Below are positions 1 through 5,315 of a stretch of 6,610 bases of DNA, piece by piece. The position numbers and the translations under genes were made by a program. The stretch comes from DASUSH01 sp036375215. Its GTDB lineage: Bacteria; Actinomycetota; Thermoleophilia; Solirubrobacterales; 70-9. How positions within the stretch are numbered: the stretch's first letter is position 1; each line of letters starts with the position of its first letter. The stretch lies in assembly GCA_036375215.1 (NCBI GenBank), contig DASUSH010000071.1:1-6610 (forward strand), in the 5' to 3' direction. The notes below the pieces were generated by a model, which saw nothing but the letters and a program-made list of their open reading frames with translations, was not told the origin of the DNA and made no database searches.

Positions 1-914
1 GTCAGGTCCGCCGTGCCGGCGCCGGCGGCGACGATCGCGACCGCCGCGGCCGCCGACTTCAGCGCGGCCGAGCCGCCCGCGGCGCCGCCGAGCGCGGTCA
101 GCCCGCCGCCGCCCGCTGCCGAGCTGCCGAGCACGCTCTGCAGGATCCCGGCGGCGGCAGCAGGCGCGAGCGGCGCGATCTGCGCGAACTCGGCGCGCCG
201 CTGCCCGATCGCGGCCTCGAACTCGCGGCAGCCCTCGCACTCGCGCAGGTGGGCGCGCAGGCGGCGGCCGCGCAGCACGCGCTTGTCGTGCTCGGAGATC
301 TCCGCGCGGATCGCGGCGCACTCCATCTCGCGCCCCTCAGCCATCTCGAGCAGCGCTCCCCGCGCCTCGTAGATCGCCTGCCGCGCCGCGCCCTCGGAGA
401 AGCCGAACGTCGCGGCGATCTCGGCGAAGCTCAGGTCGCCCAGCTCGCGCATGACGAGGGCGCCGCGCTGGCGCTCGGGCAGCGTCTCGAGGTCGCCGAG
501 GAGCGCCCGCAGGCCCTCCCGCCGCTCGGTCCGCTCGCCGGGGTCGGACCCAGGGTCCGCGAGCTCCGGGTCGAGCGCCGTCGCCGGCCGGCGCTGGCGC
601 AGCATCGAGATCGACTCGTTGTAGGCGACGCGGTAGAGCCAGGGCCGGAGCGTGATCTCGCGCGTCTCGCCGGGGAGCGCCTTGATCGCGGCGACGATCG
701 TGTTCTGGAGCGCGTCCTCGGCCTGCTCGCGGCTGCCCAGGATCGCCTGGCAGTAGCGGCCGAGCTCCCGGTTGTAGCGCCGGAAGATCTCGGCGAACGC
801 GGCTGGGTCCCCGGCCGTGGCGCGGCGCGCGAGCCGATCGTCCCGCGCGAACCGAAATCCGGCCGTCCGCCCGCGCCCGGGCGAGGCCCACGTAGCTTCG
901 TTCATCGCCTCCAT
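1..914 (-). CDS. ECF-like sigma-70 factor with fused C-terminal zinc-finger region (3' end beyond window)
   Basis: This is a sigma-70 family RNA polymerase sigma factor, and 304 codons are visible before the frame leaves the left edge without a stop. Sigma-2 spans roughly residues 34-108, with AGDPAAFAEIFRRYN, then EQAEDALQNTIVAAIKALP, then RPWLYRVAYNESISMLR. After an acidic Asp/Pro linker, sigma-4 spans about 133-190, including LPERQRGALVMRELGDLSFA and the helix-turn-helix around GFSEGAARQAIYEARGAL. Beyond sigma-4 comes Cys199, then His222-x3-Cys226-x2-Cys229 (HLRECEGC). This resembles the zf-HC2/ZAS motif of anti-sigma factors. A Gly/Ala-rich stretch and a hydrophobic segment (about 283-300) follow, and the latter could be a membrane helix. 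ATG at 914 is chosen because TANNNT ends six bases upstream and an in-frame TAG lies at 926-924. ATG at 905 is the alternative, but its GGAGG sits only two bases away. Other frames over the same DNA give Arg/Pro/Ala-rich nonsense. The target regulon is unknown, and the function of the fused part is inferred. Confidence 0.88.
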   Translation of the reverse strand, partial: MEAMNEATWASPGRGRTAGFRFARDDRLARRATAGDPAAFAEIFRRYNRELGRYCQAILGSREQAEDALQNTIVAAIKALPGETREITLRPWLYRVAYNESISMLRQRRPATALDPELADPGSDPGERTERREGLRALLGDLETLPERQRGALVMRELGDLSFAEIAATFGFSEGAARQAIYEARGALLEMAEGREMECAAIRAEISEHDKRVLRGRRLRAHLRECEGCREFEAAIGQRRAEFAQIAPLAPAAAAGILQSVLGSSAAGGGGLTALGGAAGGSAALKSAAAAVAIVAAGAGTADL

Positions 915-920
915 TATTGG

Positions 921-948
921 ACACTAGCCACCCCCACTGAGCAGGTAA
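921..948 (-). promoter_or_regulatory. Candidate leaderless promoter of the sigma factor gene
   Basis: On the minus strand the hexamer TAGTGT (926-921) matches the actinobacterial -10 pattern TANNNT. Exactly six bases (CCAATA) separate it from the ATG at 914, so transcription would start on the A of the start codon. A weak -35-like TTACCT lies at 948-943, 16 bases upstream of the -10. The promoter falls in the 53-bp gap after the stop codon of the carbon-nitrogen hydrolase gene. The sigma gene therefore probably has its own promoter and does not rely only on readthrough. The -10 and spacing are seen directly; promoter activity is inferred. Confidence 0.5.
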
Positions 949-967
949 CGATCCTCCCGGACGTTTG

Positions 968-1915
968 TCAGGGGGTATGGGGCCGGGCGGCGGCGCGGCT
1001 CACGTGGCGGCGGTACCAGCGCCTGCCGTGGGCGCGGTGGAGGTGCCAGGCGGCGGCCGCGACCGCGCCGCGCGGGTGCAGCCAGAACCCGGGCGGCGGC
1101 TGCGCCGACGGGGGCCGGCGGCCGGGCTCGATCTCGGCGGCGACGACGCCCTCGCCCTCACGGCGGTCGCGGGCGGCGAGCACGGTGCCGTCGGCGGCGC
1201 AGATCACGGTCGCGCCCTCGAAGTGGCCGCGATACGACAGCGGGAACCACGGCGTCTCGCATTCGAGCTCGCCGGCGTGCGCGGCGTGCACTACCGGCGC
1301 GCCGACGTAGGCGGCGAAGGTCTCCGCGGCACGCTGGGCCCGCCGCTCGTTGCGCGTCTCGAGCGGCTCGATCAGCGCGGGCGGGCCCCAGCTCCGGGAG
1401 AGCGACCACCAGCCGGACCCCGACATGACGAGGTCGACGCGGCCGCGCAGGCGCCGCACGGTCTGCGTGCGCATCAGCTCCCAGCAGACCGCGGCGCCGG
1501 CGGTGAGGTCGTCGCCGACCTCGATCACCCCGTCGTCGTGCCCGCCGACGTAGAACGAGTTCTCCCACATCGTCGGCAGGTCCTTGTCATGGCGGCCGGC
1601 GACACCGCCGTCGGGCCGGATGACGATGTACGCGTTGCGGACCTCGCCGTCGGCGTCGCGGCAGATGAACGACCCGCCGACGAGGGCGCCGTGGCGCAGC
1701 GCGAGCCCCCGCATCAGCTCGGTGGCGGCGCCGCCCGGCGGCAGCGCCGCCTCGGCTAGGGCAGGCACGAACCCGATCCCCGTCGAGAAGAACTCGGGGA
1801 GCGCGATCAGCTCGGCGCCCGCGGCGCCCGCCTCGTCGCCGAGGCGCTCGCAGGCGGCGAGGTTGGCGTCGACGTCGCCGACCACCGCCTCGAGCTGGAT
1901 CGCCGCCGCCCGCAT
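968..1915 (-). CDS. Carbon-nitrogen hydrolase (nitrilase superfamily)
   Basis: The 315-residue protein has the single nitrilase-fold domain and a typical family length. The catalytic triad is complete: Glu41 in LIALPEFFSTG, Lys111 in GRHDKDLPTMWE and Cys144 in AAVCWELMR. Glu118 after the lysine matches the second conserved glutamate of the superfamily. Members hydrolyse non-peptide C-N bonds of amides, carbamoyl compounds or nitriles in the cytosol, but the substrate cannot be told from these motifs. The C-terminal 40 residues are rich in Arg, His and Trp (for example HGRRWYRRHV). The start is the ATG at 1915, with no Shine-Dalgarno sequence in front. A TANNNT-like TACGCT lies at 1930-1925, nine bases upstream, so a near-leaderless mRNA is possible. 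The gene follows the alpha/beta hydrolase on the same strand after 46 bp that contain a hairpin, and ends 53 bp before the sigma gene. Confidence 0.9.
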   Translation of the reverse strand: MRAAAIQLEAVVGDVDANLAACERLGDEAGAAGAELIALPEFFSTGIGFVPALAEAALPPGGAATELMRGLALRHGALVGGSFICRDADGEVRNAYIVIRPDGGVAGRHDKDLPTMWENSFYVGGHDDGVIEVGDDLTAGAAVCWELMRTQTVRRLRGRVDLVMSGSGWWSLSRSWGPPALIEPLETRNERRAQRAAETFAAYVGAPVVHAAHAGELECETPWFPLSYRGHFEGATVICAADGTVLAARDRREGEGVVAAEIEPGRRPPSAQPPPGFWLHPRGAVAAAAWHLHRAHGRRWYRRHVSRAAARPHTP

Positions 1916-1939
1916 CCGGCGGCGAGCGTAGATGAATCG

Positions 1940-1959
1940 ACCCGCGGGCGGGCGCGGGT
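1940..1959 (-). terminator. GC-rich hairpin just after the alpha/beta hydrolase stop
   Basis: Perfect 7-bp arms ACCCGCG (1940-1946) and CGCGGGT (1953-1959) enclose a 6-base loop. The structure begins three bases beyond the TAG stop (1964-1962) of the alpha/beta hydrolase. No run of T follows on the minus strand, so it is not a classical intrinsic terminator. U-tract-poor hairpins are often proposed as terminators or 3' end stabilisers in high-GC Actinomycetota. It lies 24 bp before the start of the carbon-nitrogen hydrolase gene, so it could separate or attenuate expression between the two genes. Confidence 0.4.
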
Positions 1960-1961
1960 TC

Positions 1962-3335
1962 CTACTTCGGCGAGTGCGCTCGGATGAACCGCTCGAAGGT
2001 GTCGAGGAACTCGTTGTCGTCGGCGGCGGCGGTGAGCGGGTCCAGGTGGCTCTGCCCGGGAGCGCCGTCGACCAGGGTCGACTCCCGCTTCGAGGTCTTC
2101 GCCCGCTTCACCAGCTTGCGGGCACCGGCGAGCACGTCGCCGCCGGTGAGGTCGGTCTGGAAGGCGTAGATCGGAACGTCGATCTGCCTCGTGTGCTCCA
2201 GGCGCAGGCCGAGGAACCTGGCGACGTCGTTCCGGCGCATCTGGTCGGCGCCGTTGGTGTCGATCGTGAGCCGGCGCGGGAAATACCACTCGACCGCGTT
2301 CGCGGGCTCCTGGCCGAAGGTCTCGGTCAGGTTCGCGACCGGCGTCACGCCGCCGTCGACCCAGTCGCGCGGCTCGCCCGAGTCGGCGAGCTGCCCGGCG
2401 TTCACGTGCAGGAGCCCGAGGCTGGCGGGCGACGTGTCGCGGTCGAAGGCGTGGCCGATGAGGGCGCGGTTCGTCGCCGGCACCGGAGGCTTGAACTCGT
2501 CGGGGAGGAGCGGCGAGTTCTGGATCACCGCGGCGTCGCCCGTCGGGTCGAGCTTGCCGTACATCCCCCCGATCTCGGCGAAGAGCCCGGCCGCCTCCGG
2601 GATCCCGATCCCGAGCAGGTCGAGGAAGGGCTGCTCGTCGAGGGTCTCGACCTGCTCCTGGGCCGCTTCGAGCGTGTAGGCGTCGAAGCTGCCGAGCAGG
2701 CCGCCGTCGATCAGGACGAGCCCGTCGAGGTCCTCGTAGCCGGGGTCGCCGCCGAAGTCCCATGCCGCGTAGGCCGCGGTCAGCGAGGCGCCGAGCGAGT
2801 GACCGCCGAGCAGCACCGAGCGCCCGCCCTTCCCGGCCTTCTCGACGACGGCGCGGGCGTCCTCGAGCGCCGACTCCATGCCCCAGTCGGCCGCGAACGG
2901 CACCGTGCTCGTGTCGAGGAAGTCGAAGTGGTCGGCGGGGGTGCCGCCGTTGGTGAGGTGGCCGAGGTAGTAGTCGTACATCTCCTGGAGGCTCACCTCG
3001 CCGCGGTTCGCGCGCTCGAACGTCGCGGTGTCCTCGAGCACCTGGCTGCGGCGGTCGATCGACCAGACCGCGAGTCCCTTGCGGTCCTTGACCAGCTCGC
3101 GGGCGATCAGCGTGAAGTCGCCGGCGCCGCCCTGGGTGCCCGGCATCAGCACGAGCACCTGGTCGGGCTTCTTCGGGCCGAAGGTGTGGACGTCGACATG
3201 GTCGAACTGCGCCGGGCCGGGCCCGTCGTTCGTCACCGAGATCTGCTTCTCGGCGGCGCTCGCGGGTGCGGCGGCGACGAGCGTGCAGGCGCAGGCGAAT
3301 ATGGCGGTGGCGACTTTCCTCATGATTCCTTTCAT
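1962..3335 (-). CDS. Secreted alpha/beta hydrolase
   Basis: This is a 457-residue alpha/beta-fold hydrolase with an N-terminal export signal. The signal has basic residues Lys2, Arg6 and Lys7, then a hydrophobic core of about residues 8-23, and an Ala-Ser-Ala site near residues 25-27. The mature enzyme is therefore probably extracytoplasmic. The nucleophile elbow GGHSLGAS places Ser180 as nucleophile, and LVLMPGTQGG near 62-70 could form the oxyanion-hole strand. Asp395 (QTDLTGGD) and His430 (GQSHLDPL) are plausible partners in the triad. The first ATG (3335) is chosen because it overlaps the upstream stop as ATGA, a usual sign of translational coupling. The ATG at 3323, preceded by AAAGGA, is a near-equal alternative giving 453 residues with the same signal peptide. 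The frame stays open upstream to 3710, but that part is an Arg-rich shadow of the neighbouring gene. Substrate unknown; it could be an esterase or lipase. Confidence 0.88.
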   Translation of the reverse strand: MKGIMRKVATAIFACACTLVAAAPASAAEKQISVTNDGPGPAQFDHVDVHTFGPKKPDQVLVLMPGTQGGAGDFTLIARELVKDRKGLAVWSIDRRSQVLEDTATFERANRGEVSLQEMYDYYLGHLTNGGTPADHFDFLDTSTVPFAADWGMESALEDARAVVEKAGKGGRSVLLGGHSLGASLTAAYAAWDFGGDPGYEDLDGLVLIDGGLLGSFDAYTLEAAQEQVETLDEQPFLDLLGIGIPEAAGLFAEIGGMYGKLDPTGDAAVIQNSPLLPDEFKPPVPATNRALIGHAFDRDTSPASLGLLHVNAGQLADSGEPRDWVDGGVTPVANLTETFGQEPANAVEWYFPRRLTIDTNGADQMRRNDVARFLGLRLEHTRQIDVPIYAFQTDLTGGDVLAGARKLVKRAKTSKRESTLVDGAPGQSHLDPLTAAADDNEFLDTFERFIRAHSPK

Positions 3336-3835
3336 TCCGGTCGCAGGGCCAAAACCGGGATCGTGCGCTCGCCGGCCCGCTCCTCGTACAACCCGTAGCC
3401 AGCGTAAAGGTTCGTCGAGAGCGCGAACAACCGGTCGCGCTCGGCGCCCTCGGTCTCGCGGACGACGTAGGGGCCGCCGCGGCCCTTGGCGCGCAGCTCC
3501 ACGCGTCCGGCGGCGACCGCGTTCAGGTACCAGGCCGGGTGCCTGGCGCGGCCGAAGCTGGACGCGGTGAGGATCACCTCGTCGCCCTCCGTGAAGTAGA
3601 CGAGCGGGACGGTCCGCGGCTCGCCCGTCTTGCGGCCCGGCACGGTCATCATCACCAGCGGGAAGAAGGACGTGGTCGAGAAGCGGCCGCCGGTGGCGCG
3701 CAGGAGCCACGGGTCGACCCGCGAGGACACCTCGATCCCGAACCAGCGCCCGGCGCCCGACATCCCGATCCGGTGCATCACGCGCTCGAAGCCGGAGGGG
3801 GGACGGGTCGGGTCGACCGGAGGGATCGCGGCCAT
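3332..3835 (-). CDS. Ddn-like nitroreductase/deazaflavin (F420)-dependent oxidoreductase family protein
   Basis: The 167-residue protein has the signatures of the Ddn family, which are split-barrel proteins that use coenzyme F420 (some members bind flavin or other ligands). The core is MMTVPGRKTGEPRTVPLVYF at about residues 62-81, followed by GDEVILTASSFG and then RHPAWYLNAVAAG near residues 98-110. The length is normal for the family, and a 40-residue N-terminal part precedes the barrel. No signal peptide is seen, so it probably acts in the cytosol or at the membrane face. ATG at 3835 is the start. No Shine-Dalgarno lies upstream, and a GATACT -10-like hexamer (3849-3844) would give an almost leaderless transcript. 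Its stop overlaps the ATG of the secreted alpha/beta hydrolase by four bases, so the two are probably one transcription unit. It is divergent from the FAH-family gene. The physiological substrate is unknown. Confidence 0.88.
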   Translation of the reverse strand: MAAIPPVDPTRPPSGFERVMHRIGMSGAGRWFGIEVSSRVDPWLLRATGGRFSTTSFFPLVMMTVPGRKTGEPRTVPLVYFTEGDEVILTASSFGRARHPAWYLNAVAAGRVELRAKGRGGPYVVRETEGAERDRLFALSTNLYAGYGLYEERAGERTIPVLALRPE

Positions 3836-3862
3836 CAGGCGGCAGTATCCCGGAGCCGCCTG
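3836..3862. promoter_or_regulatory. Perfect inverted repeat between divergent genes, candidate operator
   Basis: CAGGCGGC (3836-3843) and GCCGCCTG (3855-3862) form perfect 8-bp arms around an 11-base centre (3844-3854). The element fills most of the 42-bp gap between the start codons of the Ddn-like gene (minus, 3835) and the FAH-family gene (plus, 3878). The left arm touches the ATG of the minus gene, and the centre holds its only -10-like hexamer. The right arm precedes the GAGG (3864-3867) that may serve as ribosome site for the plus gene. The repeat is seen directly. Use as a repressor site or an RNA hairpin is inferred, and in such GC-rich DNA chance cannot be excluded. Confidence 0.4.
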
Positions 3863-3877
3863 CGAGGATGCGCGGCG

Positions 3878-4720
3878 ATGCGGCTGGTCACCTACCGCGA
3901 GTCCGGCGGCGAGCCCCGCGTCGGCCGGCTCGACGGCGAGCGCGTCGCCCGGCTCGAGGCGGCGTCGATGATCGAGTGGCTCAGCGGCGAGGGCCACGGC
4001 GAGGCCGGCGCCGAGCGCCGACTCGCCGAGGTCGAGCTGCTCGCCCCGGTCCCCGAGCCGCCGAGCGTCCGCGACTTCTTCGCCTACGAGCAGCACGTCG
4101 CGACCGGGGCGAAGCTCCGCGGCGGGGAGATCCCGCCCGCCTGGTACGAGGTCCCGGTCTTCTACTTCTCCAACCCGGCGTCGATCCACGGGCCGGGGCA
4201 GGCGGTGCGGAAGCCCGCGGCGACCTCCCTGCTCGACTTCGAGCTCGAGATCGCCGCGGTGATCGGCGCCGGCGAGGAGATCGCGGGCTTCACCCTCCTG
4301 AACGACTGGAGCGCGCGCGACCTCCAGCGCCAGGAGATGTCGGTGGGGCTCGGCCCGGCGAAGGGCAAGGACTTCGCGATCTCGCTCGGGCCGTGGCTGG
4401 TCACCCCCGACGAGCTGCCCTACCGCGACGGGCGGCTCGAGCTCGAGGCGACTGCGAGCGTGAACGGCGAGGAGCTCACCCGCACGGACGCCCGCGAGAA
4501 GCACTGGTCCTGGCCCGAGCTCGTCGCCCACTCGGCCCGCGACACCCGCCTGCGCCCCGGCGACGTGATCGGGTCGGGCACGCTCAACCGCGGCTGCCTG
4601 CTCGAGCTCGGACCGCTCGGCGGCGAGGGCGGCGAGCGCTTCCTCGAGCCTGGCGACACCGTGACGATCGCGGCGGAGGGCCTGGGCGAGCTGACATCAC
4701 CTGTCACCCGAGGGGTCTGA
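3878..4720 (+). CDS. Fumarylacetoacetate hydrolase-family protein, probable fumarylacetoacetase
   Basis: The 280-residue protein carries the FAH catalytic domain. Metal-ligand candidates are Glu122 and Glu124 in LLDFELEIAAVIG and Asp143 in FTLLNDWSARDLQ. The active-site lysine is likely Lys164 in KGKDFAISLGPWLVT. Asp66 and His73 (RDFFAYEQH) have the same seven-residue spacing as the metal-binding Asp126 and catalytic His133 of mouse fumarylacetoacetase. This favours true C-C hydrolysis of fumarylacetoacetate to fumarate and acetoacetate, the last step of tyrosine breakdown. Mammalian enzymes are longer (about 420 residues). The neighbouring hppD and hmgA genes support the role. A related acylpyruvate hydrolase or isomerase activity remains possible. 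ATG at 3878 is chosen because the protein begins MRLVTYRESGGEPRVG like family members; GAGG lies ten bases upstream. The conserved end (GELTSPV) is followed by four residues and a stop that come from the palindromic repeat. Confidence 0.88.
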   Translation: MRLVTYRESGGEPRVGRLDGERVARLEAASMIEWLSGEGHGEAGAERRLAEVELLAPVPEPPSVRDFFAYEQHVATGAKLRGGEIPPAWYEVPVFYFSNPASIHGPGQAVRKPAATSLLDFELEIAAVIGAGEEIAGFTLLNDWSARDLQRQEMSVGLGPAKGKDFAISLGPWLVTPDELPYRDGRLELEATASVNGEELTRTDAREKHWSWPELVAHSARDTRLRPGDVIGSGTLNRGCLLELGPLGGEGGERFLEPGDTVTIAAEGLGELTSPVTRGV

Positions 4721-4777
4721 CCCCAAAGGGACAGGTCGACCTGCCACCCGAGGGGTCTGACCCCAAAGGGACAGGTC
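4699..4777. repeat. Two tandem copies of a 40-bp palindromic unit at a convergent gene junction
   Basis: Bases 4699-4737 and 4739-4777 are the same 39-base sequence except for one T/C difference, giving an exact 40-bp period. Each copy has a perfect core, GGGGTC-T-GACCCC (4712-4724 and 4752-4764). Copy 1 also has perfect outer arms, ACCTGTC (4699-4705) and GACAGGT (4730-4736). In copy 2 the one mismatch breaks the left outer arm. The junction between copies is itself the palindrome CAGGTCGACCTG (4733-4744). The stop TGA of the FAH-family gene (4718-4720) lies in the core of copy 1, and the stop of the Lrp gene (4778-4776) abuts the end of copy 2. A dispersed REP/MITE-like element or a two-way terminator are the main readings. 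There is no T-tract on either side. Confidence 0.85.
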
Positions 4778-5219
4778 ACTCGACCGGGCGCTCGAACAGC
4801 GTGGAGAGGACGACCTGGGTCTGGGTGCGCAGGATGCCGCGGGAGTCGCGCAGGCGCTCCAGCGCCTCCTCGAGGTGCTCGGTGTCGCGCGCGTGGAGGT
4901 GCAGGATCGCGCTCGCCTCGCCCGCGACGGTGTGGGCGGCGGTGACCTCGGGGTGGCGGCCCGCGGCGGCGAGGATCTCCGCGCCCGACATCTGGCCCTC
5001 GCAGTAGAGCGCGACGACCGCGTGCGTCGTCCAGCCCAGGGCGACGTGGTCGAGGACCGCGGAGTAGCCGCGGATCACGCCGGCATCCTCGAGCCGGTCG
5101 ACCCGGCGCTTGACCGCCGGGGCGCTCAGCGAGACGCGCGAGCCGATGTCCTGGAAGGAGCGGCGGGCGTTCTCGCGCAACAGCGCAACGATCTGCTGGT
5201 CGATCCGGTCGAGTTCCAA
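4776..5219 (-). CDS. Lrp/AsnC family transcriptional regulator
   Basis: The 147-residue protein has the two-domain Lrp/AsnC layout and normal length. An N-terminal winged helix-turn-helix spans residues 1-60 (LDRIDQQIVALLRENARRS, then VSLSAPAVKRRVDRLEDAGVIRGY). A C-terminal RAM ligand-binding domain covers about 65-140 (HAVVALYC, HPEVTAAHTVAGEASAILHL, LRDSRGILRTQTQVVLS). Such proteins form dimers or octamers and respond to amino acids or related small molecules. Its position, divergent from hppD-hmgA and convergent with the FAH-family gene, makes it the likely local regulator of tyrosine catabolism, perhaps sensing an aromatic amino acid or pathway keto acid. The start is TTG at 5219: an in-frame TGA lies two codons upstream, no ATG or GTG is available there, and GGAGG sits nine bases before it. 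The stop codon borders the tandem palindromic repeat. Confidence 0.93.
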   Translation of the reverse strand: MELDRIDQQIVALLRENARRSFQDIGSRVSLSAPAVKRRVDRLEDAGVIRGYSAVLDHVALGWTTHAVVALYCEGQMSGAEILAAAGRHPEVTAAHTVAGEASAILHLHARDTEHLEEALERLRDSRGILRTQTQVVLSTLFERPVE

Positions 5220-5228
5220 CTCTCAGGA

Positions 5229-5233
5229 CCTCC
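5229..5233 (-). promoter_or_regulatory. Shine-Dalgarno site that fixes the TTG start of the Lrp gene
   Basis: GGAGG on the minus strand lies nine bases before TTG (5219-5217). Together with the in-frame stop at 5225-5223 it supports TTG as the start codon, which is the rarest of the three usual bacterial starts and may keep regulator levels low. Confidence 0.7.
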
Positions 5234-5251
5234 GGACGCAACGTTCCGGCA

Positions 5252-5280
5252 TTGAAACCGGCTCCATAACGGTCGATCAT
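5252..5280 (+). promoter_or_regulatory. Candidate promoter of hppD-hmgA
   Basis: TTGAAA (5252-5257, five of six matches to TTGACA) and GATCAT (5275-5280, four of six to TATAAT) are separated by a 17-base spacer. Transcription would start near 5287, leaving a short leader with the ribosome site AGGAGG (5306-5311) four bases before the ATG at 5316. This stretch is clearly more AT-rich than its surroundings. CCGG-flanked and AACG-containing short repeats (5242-5273) overlap the -35 and spacer and could bind the divergent Lrp-type regulator, although I cannot define its site. Confidence 0.5.
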
Positions 5281-5281
5281 A
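5276..5281 (-). promoter_or_regulatory. Candidate -10 box of the Lrp gene
   Basis: On the minus strand TATGAT (5281-5276) matches TATAAT at five of six positions. It would start transcription near 5269 with a leader of about 50 bases before the TTG start. No good -35 is seen upstream. It overlaps the proposed hppD -10 on the opposite strand, so the two promoters may compete. Confidence 0.35.
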
Positions 5282-5315
5282 AAGGGAGGGGAGGAGCCCG
5301 AGCCGAGGAGGGCAG

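Noticed and set aside
545..559. Near-palindrome CGGACCC-A-GGGTCCG inside the sigma factor gene
   Set aside because: It encodes the Asp/Pro linker between sigma-2 and sigma-4 and occurs once. It is probably chance in GC-rich coding DNA.
249..1310. Long plus-strand open frame opposite the sigma factor and hydrolase genes, plus a minus-strand frame at 337-924
   Set aside because: The translations are Arg/Pro/Ala/Gly-rich without family motifs and lie over a clear sigma factor in another frame. They are compositional shadows.
1932..3398. 488-codon plus-strand open frame opposite the secreted alpha/beta hydrolase
   Set aside because: It is antisense to a gene with signal peptide and GHSLG motif, is rich in Val/Arg/Glu/Gly repeats typical of antisense high-GC DNA, and has no recognisable domain.
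3336..3710. Extension of the alpha/beta hydrolase frame upstream to 3710
   Set aside because: The extra residues are an Arg/Pro-rich shadow of the Ddn-like gene, and the signal peptide starts at 3335 or 3323.
4699..4777. Tandem repeat considered as a minimal CRISPR array
   Set aside because: The two units are contiguous with a 40-bp period and no unique spacers, and no cas genes are nearby.
3868..5007. 379-codon plus-strand frame starting ten bases before the FAH-family ATG
   Set aside because: It reads the FAH-family gene out of frame and gives Arg-rich sequence. The ATG at 3878 gives the real family match.
5281..5312. Purine-rich tract before hppD considered as a riboswitch or structured leader
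   Set aside because: The predicted leader is only about 30 bases, purine-rich with several Shine-Dalgarno-like blocks, and shows no stable pairing.
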